Assembly: GCF_004795015.1 (NCBI RefSeq)
Contig: NZ_SSBI01000025.1
Location: 44,273-108,272 of the forward strand
Direction of reading: 5' to 3'
From: Streptomyces sp. A1277
GTDB taxonomy: Bacteria > Actinomycetota > Actinomycetes > Streptomycetales > Streptomycetaceae
DNA length: 64,000 nt
This document shows positions 8,320-16,974 of this stretch, one piece after another. The translations under genes were made by a program, and so were the position numbers. The notes under the pieces were generated by a model, which worked only from the letters and a program-made list of their open reading frames with translations, made no database searches and had not been told where the DNA came from. Every line of letters begins with the position of its first letter. The first letter of the stretch is position 1.

Positions 8320-9816
8320 TCAGTGCACGTCGCCCATGTGCTGGGAGACCTTCTTGCGGTACATCCAGATGCCGACACCGGCGATGACGGCCAGGACCAC
8401 CTCGAAGGCGACGGACCCGGTGTTGTCCAGGTCGATGCCGATCTGCTTGGAGGTGAGGAGGCCGGTCACGGAGTCGCCGGCGGTGACGGCGAGGAACCAG
8501 ACACCCATCATCTGGGAGCTGTACTTCGCCGGGGCCATCTTCGTGGTGACCGACAGGCCGACCGGGGAGAGGCAGAGCTCGGCGACCGTCTGGATGAAGT
8601 AGATCGCCACCAGCCACATCGGGCTGACCTTGCCGCCGTTGGCGGCGGTGTCGATCAGCGGGATCAGGAACACGGCGAAGGAGACACCGATCAGCACGAG
8701 GCTGGAGGCGAACTTGACGGCGGTGCTCGGCTCCTTGCCGCGCTTGTTCAGCCACAGCCACCCCGAGGCGAGCACGGGGGCCAGTGCCATGACGAAGATC
8801 GGGTTCAGCGACTGGTACCAGGACGTCGGGAAGTGGAACCCGAGCAGGGTGTTCGTCGTGGAGTGCTCGCCGAAGATCGACAGGGTCGAGCCGTTCTGGT
8901 CGTAGATCATCCAGAAGACGGCGGCGACCACGAAGAACCAGATGTAGCCCGACAGCTTGGACTGCTCGGTGCCCGTCAGCTCCTTGTCGCGCTTCATGCG
9001 GACCAGGACGGCGACCGGGATGATCAGTCCGGCCAGGGTGATCGGCAGGACGCCCCAGTCGACGAAGTTGCCGGTGACGCCGAGCAGGCCGTAGAAGGCG
9101 ACCGCGACGATCAGCCAGATCAGGCCCTTGCGCAGGGCGGAGCTCTTCTCCTGCTCCGTGGCCGGGGTGGCGACGACGTCGCTCTCCGGGCTCAGGTGGC
9201 GGGTGCCGAGCAGGAACTGGGCGAGGCCCAGGGCCATGCCGACCGCGGCCAGCGCGAAGCCGAAGTGCCAGTTGACGTTCTCGCCGACGGTGCCGATGGA
9301 CAGCGGGGCGAGGAAGGCGCCGACGTTGATGCCGATGTAGAAGAGCGTGAAGCCGCCGTCCCGGCGCGGGTCCTCGGGGCCCTTGTAGAGGTGGCCGACC
9401 ATCGTGGAGATGTTGGCCTTCAGCAGCCCCGAGCCGAGCGCGACGAGGGCCAGACCCGCGAAGAAGGTAGCCGAGTTGGGCACCGCGAGCGTGATGTGGC
9501 CGAGGATGACGACGGCGCCGCCGACGGCGACCGTCTTGCGCGGCCCCCAGAAGCGGTCGGCCATCCAGCCGCCGGGCATGGCGAGCAGGTAGACCATCGC
9601 CATGTAGGCCGAGTAGATCGTCGTGGCCGTGGTGGCGTTCATGTGCATGCCGCCGGGCGCGATCAGGTACAGCGGGAGCAGTGCCTTCATGCCGTAGAAG
9701 CTGTAGCGCTCCCACATCTCGGTCATGAAGAGCGTGGCCAGGCCCCGGGGGTGGCCGAAGAAGGTCTTCTCGCCACCAGCGGTGCTCGACGGGTCCTTCG
9801 TCAGGCTGGACGCCAT
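8320..9816 (-). CDS. POT/PTR2-family proton-coupled oligopeptide transporter
   Basis: This 498-residue multi-span membrane protein of the POT family imports di- and tripeptides with protons. The family signature EMWERYSFYGMKALL is near residue 33. FTLFYIGINVGAFLAPL is the second PTR2 signature. There are 12-14 predicted membrane helices. The start is the ATG at 9816, preceded by AAGGA at a good distance; an upstream in-frame extension has no ribosome site. It is divergent from a two-component pair with a 422-bp gap. Substrate range cannot be read from sequence. Confidence 0.9.
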   Translation of the reverse strand: MASSLTKDPSSTAGGEKTFFGHPRGLATLFMTEMWERYSFYGMKALLPLYLIAPGGMHMNATTATTIYSAYMAMVYLLAMPGGWMADRFWGPRKTVAVGGAVVILGHITLAVPNSATFFAGLALVALGSGLLKANISTMVGHLYKGPEDPRRDGGFTLFYIGINVGAFLAPLSIGTVGENVNWHFGFALAAVGMALGLAQFLLGTRHLSPESDVVATPATEQEKSSALRKGLIWLIVAVAFYGLLGVTGNFVDWGVLPITLAGLIIPVAVLVRMKRDKELTGTEQSKLSGYIWFFVVAAVFWMIYDQNGSTLSIFGEHSTTNTLLGFHFPTSWYQSLNPIFVMALAPVLASGWLWLNKRGKEPSTAVKFASSLVLIGVSFAVFLIPLIDTAANGGKVSPMWLVAIYFIQTVAELCLSPVGLSVTTKMAPAKYSSQMMGVWFLAVTAGDSVTGLLTSKQIGIDLDNTGSVAFEVVLAVIAGVGIWMYRKKVSQHMGDVH

Positions 9817-10238
9817 GATCGATCCTTGTGTGCTCGGGACGCGACGCCTCAAGGAGGCGGTACGCGCCCGGTGGGGGGAGGCCGGCACCGACGCGGGTAC
9901 GCCCACCGCGACGGGATCCACGCCCGGGACGCCTTCATCGGCGTCCGGGCCCGGCCCACAGGTCATTCACTGAAACTTCCGGGCCGGCGGGTACCGGCCC
10001 CGCACACAAAAGAGACCCTTGGCGCTCAGAGCTGCCCAAAGGTCCTTGAGTAGTGCATCAGGCGTCGAGACACCATACGACACGACAGAGCCCGATATGG
10101 AAGGACTTGAGAGATGGATCACAGGTCCAGGTGCAACCACAGTCACACATTCGAAGGTCCCCCCGGTAACGGGGCGCAGACCCGCAGGGCTCTTGGATCA
10201 CCTCCCTCCCCGTCCGTCGCGCGGACTACCATCAGTGC
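9817..10238. promoter_or_regulatory. Divergent intergenic region, transporter and response regulator
   Basis: These 422 bp have no convincing gene. They must hold the promoters of the peptide transporter (minus) and the response regulator (plus). A GC-rich inverted repeat (CCGGGCCGGCGGGTACCGGCCCCG region, 9978-10002) and an A/C-rich stretch at 10003-10160 are visible. I recognise no known operator. Confidence 0.4.
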
Positions 10239-10916
10239 ATGACCCGTGTACTGCTCGCCGAGGACGACGCATCCATCTCGGAGCCGCTGGCCCGCGCCCT
10301 TCGGCGGGAGGGTTACGAGGTCGAGGTGCGGGAAGACGGTCCGACCGCTCTCGACGCCGGCCTCCAGGGCGGCATCGACCTGGTCGTGCTCGACCTGGGG
10401 CTGCCCGGGATGGACGGCCTCGAAGTCGCTCGCAGGCTCCGTGCCGAGGGTCACACCGTGCCGGTCCTGGTGCTGACCGCCCGCGCCGACGAGGTGGACA
10501 CGGTCGTCGGGCTCGACGCGGGCGCCGACGACTACGTCACCAAGCCCTTCCGCCTCGCCGAACTCCTCGCCCGGGTCCGGGCCCTGCTGCGGCGCGGCGC
10601 CACCGAGCCCGCCCCGCAGCCCGCCACCCACGGCGTGCGCATCGACGTCGAGTCGCACCGCGCCTGGATGGGCGACGAGGAACTGCAGCTCACCGCCAAG
10701 GAGTTCGACCTGCTCCGGGTCCTCGTGCGCGACGCGGGCCGGGTCGTCACCCGCGACCAGTTGATGCGCGAGGTCTGGGACACCACCTGGTGGTCCTCGA
10801 CCAAGACCCTCGACATGCACATCTCCTGGCTCCGCAAGAAACTCGGCGACGACGCCGCCAACCCGCGCTACATCGCCACGGTCCGGGGCGTCGGCTTCCG
10901 CTTCGAGAAGAGCTGA
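10239..10916 (+). CDS. OmpR/PhoB-family response regulator
   Basis: This 225-residue regulator has an N-terminal receiver (Asp9/Asp10 acidic pocket, phospho-acceptor Asp52 in LDLGLPG, Lys102 in TKPF). A C-terminal winged helix binds DNA (TAKEFDLLRVL, VRGVGFRFE). It pairs with the histidine kinase gene 111 bp downstream. The 3' end of the gene, including the stop codon, is duplicated in tandem as a 46-bp unit just after the gene, so an out-of-gene copy of its last codons sits in the spacer. The target genes are unknown; the divergent peptide transporter is a reasonable candidate. Confidence 0.93.
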   Translation: MTRVLLAEDDASISEPLARALRREGYEVEVREDGPTALDAGLQGGIDLVVLDLGLPGMDGLEVARRLRAEGHTVPVLVLTARADEVDTVVGLDAGADDYVTKPFRLAELLARVRALLRRGATEPAPQPATHGVRIDVESHRAWMGDEELQLTAKEFDLLRVLVRDAGRVVTRDQLMREVWDTTWWSSTKTLDMHISWLRKKLGDDAANPRYIATVRGVGFRFEKS

Positions 10917-10972
10917 CACACACACGGTCCGGGGCGTCGGCTTCCGCTTCGAGAAGAGCTGACACACACACG
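10878..10972 (+). repeat. 46-bp tandem duplication of the response-regulator 3' end
   Basis: Bases 10878-10923 recur exactly at 10924-10969, and the match runs on to 10972. The first copy codes for the last residues (TVRGVGFRFEKS) and stop. The second lies in the spacer before the kinase gene and ends in an (AC)n run. It looks like a recent slippage duplication anchored on the CACACAC tract. Confidence 0.95.
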
Positions 10973-11027
10973 CGCCGGGGCGATCGCGCTCCACGCCATC
11001 CGCACGAGCTGACGTACAGAAGCAGGC

Positions 11028-12293
11028 ATGCGCCGACGACTGATCAACTCCACCCTCGCCGTCGTGCTCGTGGTGATCGCCGTCTTCGGCGTCTCCCTCG
11101 TCATCGTCGAGACCCGCACCATCAGCAACAGCGCCCAGGAGAGCGTCGACTCCGAGGCGCTGCGGCTGATCAGCGTCATCGAGAGCCGGCTCCTGGGCGC
11201 CGAGCGGATCAACCCCGGGGTGCTCGCCGAGCAGGTCGACGACGATCGGTACGCCCTGGTGAAGATGGACGGCCGCGCCCCCATCGAGGTCGGCGAGCGC
11301 CCCAGCGGCAGCGTGATCACCGCGACGGAGACGGGCGAGCACGGCGAGAAGGTCACCATCGAGGAGTCCCGCTCCGCCGTCACCCGCGAGGTCGGCCGCA
11401 CGCTGATGATCATCGGGGCGGTGGCGCTGCTCGCCATCGTCTCGGCCGTCCTGCTCGCCGTACGCCAGGCCAACCGGCTGGCCTCGCCCCTCACCGACCT
11501 CGCCGAGACCGCCGAGCGCCTGGGCTCCGGCGACCCCCGCCCGCGCCACCGGCGGTACGGGGTGCCCGAGCTGGACCGCGTCGCGGACGTCCTCGACGCC
11601 TCCGCCGAGCGGATCGCCCGGATGCTCACCGCGGAGCGCCGGCTCGCCGCCGACGCCTCCCACCAGCTCCGTACGCCGCTCACCGCCCTGTCCATGCGGA
11701 TCGAGGAGATCTCGCTCACCGACGACCCGGAGACCGTGAAGGAGGAGGCGCACATCGCCCTCACCCAGGTCGAGCGGCTCACCGACGTGGTGGAGCGGCT
11801 GCTGACCAACGCCCGCGACCCCCGGACGGGCTCCGCGGTCGTCTTCGACCTGGACGAGGTCGTCAAGCAGCAGATCGAGGAGTGGCGCCCCGCCTACCGA
11901 AACGAGGGCCGCGCCATCGTCTGCTCCGGCAAGCAGGGGCTGAGCGCGGTCGGCACCCCGGGCGCGGTCGCCCAGGTCCTGGCCGCGCTGATCGAGAACT
12001 CGCTCATGCACGGCGGCGGCACGGTCGCCCTGCGTACGAGGGTCACCGGCAACCAGGCGGTGATCGAGGTGACGGACGAGGGCCACGGGGTCCCCGCCGA
12101 CCTGGGCGCCCGGATCTTCGAGCGGACCATCAGCGGCCGCAACTCCACGGGCATCGGCCTCGCGGTCGCCCGCGACCTCGCGGAGGCGGACGGCGGCCGG
12201 CTGGAACTGCTCCAGCAGCAGCCCCCGGTCTTCGCCCTGTTCCTCAGCCGGATGGCCCAGCCGAGGGAGGAACCGGAACGCCCGGTGCGGTAG
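11028..12293 (+). CDS. Two-component sensor histidine kinase
   Basis: This 421-residue membrane kinase is the partner of the upstream response regulator. It has membrane helices at about 8-27 and 124-146 enclosing a ~95-residue extracytoplasmic sensor. A HAMP-like linker follows (about 147-200). The HisKA box is ADASHQLRTPL with phospho-accepting His212. The HATPase domain has an N box (IENSLMHG), a G1 box (TDEGHGVP) and a G2 box (NSTGIGLAVARDL). The ATG at 11028 follows the duplicated tail of the regulator gene and has AGAAGCAGGC nearby. The stimulus is unknown. Confidence 0.93.
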   Translation: MRRRLINSTLAVVLVVIAVFGVSLVIVETRTISNSAQESVDSEALRLISVIESRLLGAERINPGVLAEQVDDDRYALVKMDGRAPIEVGERPSGSVITATETGEHGEKVTIEESRSAVTREVGRTLMIIGAVALLAIVSAVLLAVRQANRLASPLTDLAETAERLGSGDPRPRHRRYGVPELDRVADVLDASAERIARMLTAERRLAADASHQLRTPLTALSMRIEEISLTDDPETVKEEAHIALTQVERLTDVVERLLTNARDPRTGSAVVFDLDEVVKQQIEEWRPAYRNEGRAIVCSGKQGLSAVGTPGAVAQVLAALIENSLMHGGGTVALRTRVTGNQAVIEVTDEGHGVPADLGARIFERTISGRNSTGIGLAVARDLAEADGGRLELLQQQPPVFALFLSRMAQPREEPERPVR

Positions 12294-12299
12294 ACCGGG

Positions 12300-12355
12300 A
12301 CGGCGAAACCAAGCCCGTATCAAGCCCGTCCGGCGATTGGGGACAAAAGCGCCCA
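12300..12355. repeat. Dispersed intergenic repeat (AGCCCGTCCGGCGATTG family)
   Basis: The stretch between the kinase and gtrA-like genes contains AAGCCCGTATC and AGCCCGTCCGGCGATTG, the core of an element seen again near 32750, 45576-45740 and 58520-58880. It lies between convergent genes and may act in termination. Confidence 0.6.
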
Positions 12356-12371
12356 CCCGGACGCCCCGGTC

Positions 12372-12947
12372 CTACCGACGAGCCGGATCCACCTCCACCC
12401 GCACCGCGGGAGCGGGCACGCTCACGATGGCCTCTTTGTCGGACGCGGCCTCCGAAGGCGCGGGAAGCGCCTTGAAGACCCACGTCCGGTAGGACCAGAA
12501 GCGGAACAGCGTCGCGACACCGATCCCGACGATCTTGAAGACGTTGCTCTGGACCGGGGTGTCCCAGCCGAACCCGTACGTCGCCACGTACAGCACCCCG
12601 GTCTCGATGACCGCGCCCGCCGCGCTGAACAGCAGGAACAGCGTCAGCTCCCGGGTGCGGCCGGACTTGTCGCGGTCGCGGTAGGTCCAGTGGCGGAAGC
12701 CCACGTAGTTGAACAGGATCGCGACGAACGTGGCGAGCAGGCCCGCGCGCACCGTGGGGATGTCCGTGTAGCGCCACAGCAGGTTGGACACGGCGATGTT
12801 GACCACCAGGCCGACCGCGCCGACCACGCCGAACTTGGCGACCTCCCGGGCCAGCAGCTCCAGCCGGGCCCGCAGTGCGCCTCGTTCGCTCATGTGATCG
12901 CTCAGCCCGTCCGTAGGTTCCGCTCCGTGTTCCGTCAACCCGGCCAT
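12372..12947 (-). CDS. GtrA-family membrane protein
   Basis: This 191-residue protein has four predicted membrane helices and the GtrA signature (KFGVVGAVGLVVNIAVSNLL, LFNYVGFRHWTYR, FKIVGIGVATLFRFWSYRTWVF). GtrA proteins are thought to help flip polyprenyl-linked sugars or take part in wall polysaccharide assembly. The start is uncertain: ATG at 12947 gives 191 residues, ATG at 12893 gives 173. Neither has a strong ribosome site. It converges with the kinase gene and is divergent from purK. The C-terminal ~25 residues are charged and not conserved. Confidence 0.85.
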   Translation of the reverse strand: MAGLTEHGAEPTDGLSDHMSERGALRARLELLAREVAKFGVVGAVGLVVNIAVSNLLWRYTDIPTVRAGLLATFVAILFNYVGFRHWTYRDRDKSGRTRELTLFLLFSAAGAVIETGVLYVATYGFGWDTPVQSNVFKIVGIGVATLFRFWSYRTWVFKALPAPSEAASDKEAIVSVPAPAVRVEVDPARR

Positions 12948-13061
12948 GCTAACCAGGACACCCGGCGGACGCCTGTGCGTTCCGGTGCGGGTGTGGCGGG
13001 TCCGTGACGGCCCGGGCCCCCGCCCCGGGCCGCGCCCCGGCCGTGCGGATACCCTGGAGGC

Positions 13062-14213
13062 GTGACGTTCCCGGTAGTCGGCATGGTCGGTGGCGGTCAG
13101 CTCGCCCGTATGACCCACGAGGCGGGCATCCCCCTCGGCATCAAGTTCAAGCTCCTCAGCGACACCGCTCAGGACTCCGCGGCCCAGGTGGTGGGCGAGG
13201 TCGTCGTCGGCGACTATCGCGACCTGGAGACGCTGAGGGCCTTCGCGCGCGGCTGTGACGTGATCACCTTCGATCACGAGCACGTGCCGACCGAGCACCT
13301 GAGGGCCCTGGAGGCGGACGGCATCCCCGTACGCCCCGGCCCCGACGCTCTGGTGCACGCCCAGGACAAGGGGGTGATGCGCGCGAAGCTCACCGAGATC
13401 GGCGCGCCCTGCCCCCGCCACCGCATCGTGGAGGACCCGGCCGACGCCGCGGCCTTCGCCGAGGAGGCGGGAGGCTTCCCGGTCATCCTCAAGACCGTGC
13501 GCGGCGGCTACGACGGCAAGGGCGTCTGGGTGGTCCGCTCCGAGGCGGACGCGGCCGAGCCCTTCCGGGCCGGTGTCCCGGTCCTCGCGGAGGAGAAGGT
13601 CGACTTCGTACGGGAGCTGGCGGCCAACATCGTCCGCTCGCCGCACGGCCAGGCCGTCGCCTACCCGGTCGTCGAGTCCGTCCAGGTCGACGGCGTCTGC
13701 GACACGGTCATCGCCCCCGCCCCCGAGCTGGACGAGGCGCTGGCGGGCGAGGCCCAGCAGCTCGCGCTGCGCATCGCGTCCGAGCTGGGCGTGGTCGGCC
13801 ACCTCGCGGTCGAGCTGTTCGAGACCCGTCGCGACGACGGGACCCCCGGCATTCTCGTCAACGAGCTGGCGATGCGCCCGCACAACTCCGGGCACTGGAC
13901 CATGGACGGCGCGATCACCTCGCAGTTCGCCAACCACGTCCGGGCGGTCCTCGACCTCCCGCTCGGCGACCCGCGCCCCCGCGCCCCCTGGACGGTCATG
14001 TGCAACGTCCTGGGCGGCGACTACCCGGACATGTACCAGGGCTACCTGCACTGCATGGCCCGCGACCCGCAGCTCAAGATCCACATGTACGGCAAGGACG
14101 TGAAGCCCGGCCGCAAGGTCGGCCACGTCAACACCTACGGCGACGATCTGGCGGACGTGCGGGAGCGCGCCCGGCACGCGGCCGACTACCTGCGAGGAAC
14201 GATCACCGAATGA
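13062..14213 (+). CDS. purK: 5-(carboxyamino)imidazole ribonucleotide synthase
   Basis: This 383-residue ATP-grasp enzyme converts AIR, bicarbonate and ATP to N5-CAIR in purine synthesis. It has the N-terminal VGMVGGGQLARM nucleotide-binding loop, FPVILKTVRGGYDGKGVWV (ATP-grasp), and EKVDFVRELAANIVR and NELAMRPHNSGHWTM near the C-terminus. The start is the GTG at 13062. It overlaps purE by four bases (ATGA), so the two consecutive steps are co-translated. Confidence 0.96.
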   Translation: MTFPVVGMVGGGQLARMTHEAGIPLGIKFKLLSDTAQDSAAQVVGEVVVGDYRDLETLRAFARGCDVITFDHEHVPTEHLRALEADGIPVRPGPDALVHAQDKGVMRAKLTEIGAPCPRHRIVEDPADAAAFAEEAGGFPVILKTVRGGYDGKGVWVVRSEADAAEPFRAGVPVLAEEKVDFVRELAANIVRSPHGQAVAYPVVESVQVDGVCDTVIAPAPELDEALAGEAQQLALRIASELGVVGHLAVELFETRRDDGTPGILVNELAMRPHNSGHWTMDGAITSQFANHVRAVLDLPLGDPRPRAPWTVMCNVLGGDYPDMYQGYLHCMARDPQLKIHMYGKDVKPGRKVGHVNTYGDDLADVRERARHAADYLRGTITE

Positions 14214-14749
14214 CCTCCCCCGCCTCCGCCGCACCGCTCGTCGGCATCGTCATGGGCTCGGACTCCGACTGGCCCGTCATGGAAGCGGCGGCCAAGGCCC
14301 TCGACGAGTTCGAGATCCCGTACGAGGTCGACGTCGTCTCCGCCCACCGCATGCCGCGCGAGATGATCGCGTACGGCGAGAACGCGGCGGGCCGCGGCCT
14401 CAAAGCGATCATCGCGGGCGCGGGCGGCGCCGCCCACCTGCCCGGCATGCTCGCCTCGGTCACCCCGCTGCCCGTCATCGGCGTCCCCGTCCCGCTGAAG
14501 TACCTGGACGGCATGGACAGCCTCATGTCCATCGTCCAGATGCCCGCCGGCATCCCCGTCGCCACCGTCTCCATCGCGGGCGCCCGCAACGCGGGCCTGC
14601 TGGCCGTCCGCATCCTCGCCGCGCACGACGGCGAGCTGCAGCGCCGGATGACGGACTTCCTGGGCGACCTGAACGACCAGGCGACCGAGAAGGGCAAGCG
14701 GCTGCGCCAGAAGGCCGCGGGCGCGGAGTCCTTCGGCTTCGGGAAGTAG
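14210..14749 (+). CDS. purE: N5-carboxyaminoimidazole ribonucleotide mutase
   Basis: This 179-residue class I PurE moves the carboxyl of N5-CAIR to carbon 4, giving CAIR. Hallmarks are IVMGSDSDWPVM near residue 12, the SAHRMP catalytic segment and AGAGGAAHLPGM. The start ATG overlaps the purK stop (ATGA), and the dipeptidase gene starts 5 bp after its stop, so the three genes form one transcription unit. Confidence 0.97.
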   Translation: MTSPASAAPLVGIVMGSDSDWPVMEAAAKALDEFEIPYEVDVVSAHRMPREMIAYGENAAGRGLKAIIAGAGGAAHLPGMLASVTPLPVIGVPVPLKYLDGMDSLMSIVQMPAGIPVATVSIAGARNAGLLAVRILAAHDGELQRRMTDFLGDLNDQATEKGKRLRQKAAGAESFGFGK

Positions 14750-14754
14750 GGACG

Positions 14755-15951
14755 ATGACGGACCGACTGGACCGGGCCCGGGAACTCCTCGCCGAGTACC
14801 CCGTGGCCGACGGCCACAACGACCTGCCGTGGGCGCTGCGCGAGCAGGTCGATTACGACCTGGCCGCGCGGGACATCGCCACCGACCAGTCGGCCCACCT
14901 GCACACCGACATCCCCCGGCTGCGCGCAGGGGGCGTCGGCGCCCAGTTCTGGTCCGTCTACGTACGGTCCGACCTGGCGGGCGACGCCGCCGTCAGCGCC
15001 ACCCTGGAACAGATCGACGCCGTCGCCGAACTCCTCGACCGCTACCCCGCCGACCTGCGCCGCGCCCTGACCGCCGACGACATGGAGGCGGCCCGCGCCG
15101 AGGGCCGCATCGCCTCCCTGATGGGCGCCGAGGGCGGCCACTCCATCGACAACTCGCTGGGCACCCTGCGCGGCCTGTACGCGCTGGGCGTCCGCTACAT
15201 GACGCTCACCCACAACGACAACATCGCCTGGGCGGACTCGGCCACCGACGAGCCCGGCGTCGGCGGCCTCTCGCCGTTCGGCCACGAGGTCGTACGGGAG
15301 ATGAACCGCACCGGCATGCTGGTCGACCTCAGCCACGTCGCTGCGACGACCATGCGCGACGCGCTCGCCACCTCCACCGCCCCGGTGATGTTCTCGCACT
15401 CCTCGTCCCGGGCCGTCTGCGACCACCCGCGCAACATCCCCGACGACGTCCTCGCGCAGCTCCCGGCCAACGGCGGCATCGCCATGGCCACCTTCGTACC
15501 GAAGTTCGTCCTGCCGGAGGCCGTCGCCTGGACGCACGCCGCCGACGAGAACCTGCGCGCGAACGGGCTGCACCACCTGGACACCACCGAGCGCGCGATG
15601 AAGGCGCACGCCGCGTTCGAGGCGGCCAACCCCCGCCCGAAGGCGACCGTGGCCACCATCGCCGACCACCTCGACCACATGCGCGAGGTCGCCGGCATCG
15701 ACCACATCGGCATCGGCGGCGACTACGACGGCACCGCGTTCCTGCCCCAGGGCCTGGAGAGCGTCGCCGGCTACCCGAACCTGATCGCGGAGCTGCTGCG
15801 CCGCAACTGGTCCGCCGCCGACCTGGCCAAGCTCACCTGGCAGAACGCGGTACGGGTGCTGCGCGCCGCCGAGGACGTGGCACGGGACCTGCGCACGCGC
15901 CGCGGCCCGTCGCACGCCACGATCGAACAGCTGGACGCCCCGGCGGCCTGA
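14755..15951 (+). CDS. Membrane dipeptidase (renal dipeptidase family M19)
   Basis: This 398-residue zinc dipeptidase cleaves dipeptides, possibly including those with D-residues. Metal ligands are visible as DGHNDLP (His21, Asp23), MGAEGG (Glu126), DLSHVA (His194) and FSHSSSR (His215), all in family order. No signal peptide is present, so it is cytosolic despite the family name. It starts five bases after purE in the same operon. The pairing with purine genes is positional and does not imply a purine role. Confidence 0.93.
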   Translation: MTDRLDRARELLAEYPVADGHNDLPWALREQVDYDLAARDIATDQSAHLHTDIPRLRAGGVGAQFWSVYVRSDLAGDAAVSATLEQIDAVAELLDRYPADLRRALTADDMEAARAEGRIASLMGAEGGHSIDNSLGTLRGLYALGVRYMTLTHNDNIAWADSATDEPGVGGLSPFGHEVVREMNRTGMLVDLSHVAATTMRDALATSTAPVMFSHSSSRAVCDHPRNIPDDVLAQLPANGGIAMATFVPKFVLPEAVAWTHAADENLRANGLHHLDTTERAMKAHAAFEAANPRPKATVATIADHLDHMREVAGIDHIGIGGDYDGTAFLPQGLESVAGYPNLIAELLRRNWSAADLAKLTWQNAVRVLRAAEDVARDLRTRRGPSHATIEQLDAPAA

Positions 15952-15966
15952 GCCACGGGGGCGTCC

Positions 15967-16335
15967 TCACGCTCCCTGACAGGCGCAGAGGCAGAACGGG
16001 TGCCCCGCCGGGTCGGCGTACACCCGGAAGGACCGCTCCCGGTCGTCCGCCTCCAGCACCGTCGCGCCCAGCGCCAGCACCTCGCGCTCCGCCGCGTCCA
16101 GGTCCGTCACGGTCAGGTCCAGGTGGACCTGCTGCGAGGCGTCGGGGCGCGGCCACTTCGGCGGTACGAAGCCGGGCGCCGCCTGGAAGGCGAGCGAGGT
16201 GCCGGTGATCCCCGTGAGGTCCACCCAGTCCTCCTGCTGCTCGACCTCGCCGCCGAGCAGCGCGGCGTAGAAGTTCGCCAGGGCGACGGGGTCGGGGCAG
16301 TCCAGGACGACGGCACCCAGTGCGGCCACAGCCAT
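15967..16335 (-). CDS. VOC-superfamily (glyoxalase-like) protein
   Basis: This 122-residue protein has the beta-alpha-beta-beta-beta pattern of the vicinal oxygen chelate family (VVLDCPDPVALANFYAALLG; YADPAGHPFCLC). The exact substrate is unknown; relatives include glyoxalases, antibiotic-binding proteins and dioxygenases. The start ATG at 16335 has GAGGAG upstream; a longer open frame is non-coding. It is divergent from a CGNR regulator, and a perfect palindrome lies between them at 16380-16410, so the regulator probably controls this gene. Confidence 0.88.
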   Translation of the reverse strand: MAVAALGAVVLDCPDPVALANFYAALLGGEVEQQEDWVDLTGITGTSLAFQAAPGFVPPKWPRPDASQQVHLDLTVTDLDAAEREVLALGATVLEADDRERSFRVYADPAGHPFCLCACQGA

Positions 16336-16379
16336 GTTGCTTCTCCTCGGGCAGATTCGCGGGCAGATGACGGACAGGT

Positions 16380-16410
16380 GGTTACCGCTAAAGCCGCTAA
16401 ACCGGTAACC
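16380..16410. promoter_or_regulatory. Palindromic operator between VOC gene and CGNR regulator
   Basis: Arms GGTTACC (16380-16386) and GGTAACC (16404-16410) form an inverted repeat spaced by 17 bases that contains a doubled GCTAAA. It is placed midway between divergent starts, as expected for the binding site of the adjacent regulator. This is a sequence pattern only. Confidence 0.6.
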
Positions 16411-16449
16411 ATGACTGCATGCTGCCGCACCGGAGGTACCGTCGCAACC

Positions 16450-16959
16450 ATGAATGAGAGGCAATCCGCACCCGGCGGGCTCGCGCTGGTGGAAGCGCTG
16501 GTCAACACCCTGGACGTCGAGACCGGTGCGGACACCCTCGACACGGCGGACGGGCGCGCCGCGTTCGCCCTCGCGGAACCGGACGTGCCGGCGGCCCGCA
16601 CCCTGCGCGAGGCCCTGCGCGCGGCGTGCCTGGCCCACGCGGGACACCGCGAGGAGGGCGACTGCGACCTCGTACTGGACCGGCTGCTGGCCGATGCGCC
16701 CCTGCGCGTCACCGTGGACGCGGCGGGAGGGGCCGCGCTGCGCCCGGTGGAGGAGCCGCCCGGTCTCACGGCACGGATCGCGGCCGCCATCGCCGCCGCG
16801 TCGGCCGGCGGCACCTGGACCAGGCTCAAGGCGTGCGAGGCGGCGGACTGCCGGTGGGCGTACTACGACCGCAGCCCGGCGGGGCGCCGCCGGTGGTGCT
16901 CGATGTCGGTGTGCGGCGCCCGCGCGAAGATGCGTACGTACCGCGCGAAGCGCGGCTGA
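16450..16959 (+). CDS. CGNR zinc-finger transcriptional regulator
   Basis: This 169-residue protein of the ABATE/CGNR family has an N-terminal stress-response-like domain and a C-terminal treble-clef finger (CEAADC, then CSMSVCG with an intervening RRRWC segment). It ends in RTYRAKRG. Such proteins usually repress or activate a divergent neighbour. The ATG at 16450 has GGAGG 12 bases upstream. An upstream ATG at 16411 adds 13 residues and abuts the palindrome, so the start is uncertain. Its likely target is the VOC gene and itself. Confidence 0.87.
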   Translation: MNERQSAPGGLALVEALVNTLDVETGADTLDTADGRAAFALAEPDVPAARTLREALRAACLAHAGHREEGDCDLVLDRLLADAPLRVTVDAAGGAALRPVEEPPGLTARIAAAIAAASAGGTWTRLKACEAADCRWAYYDRSPAGRRRWCSMSVCGARAKMRTYRAKRG

Positions 16960-16974
16960 GGACGGCGGAGCCGG

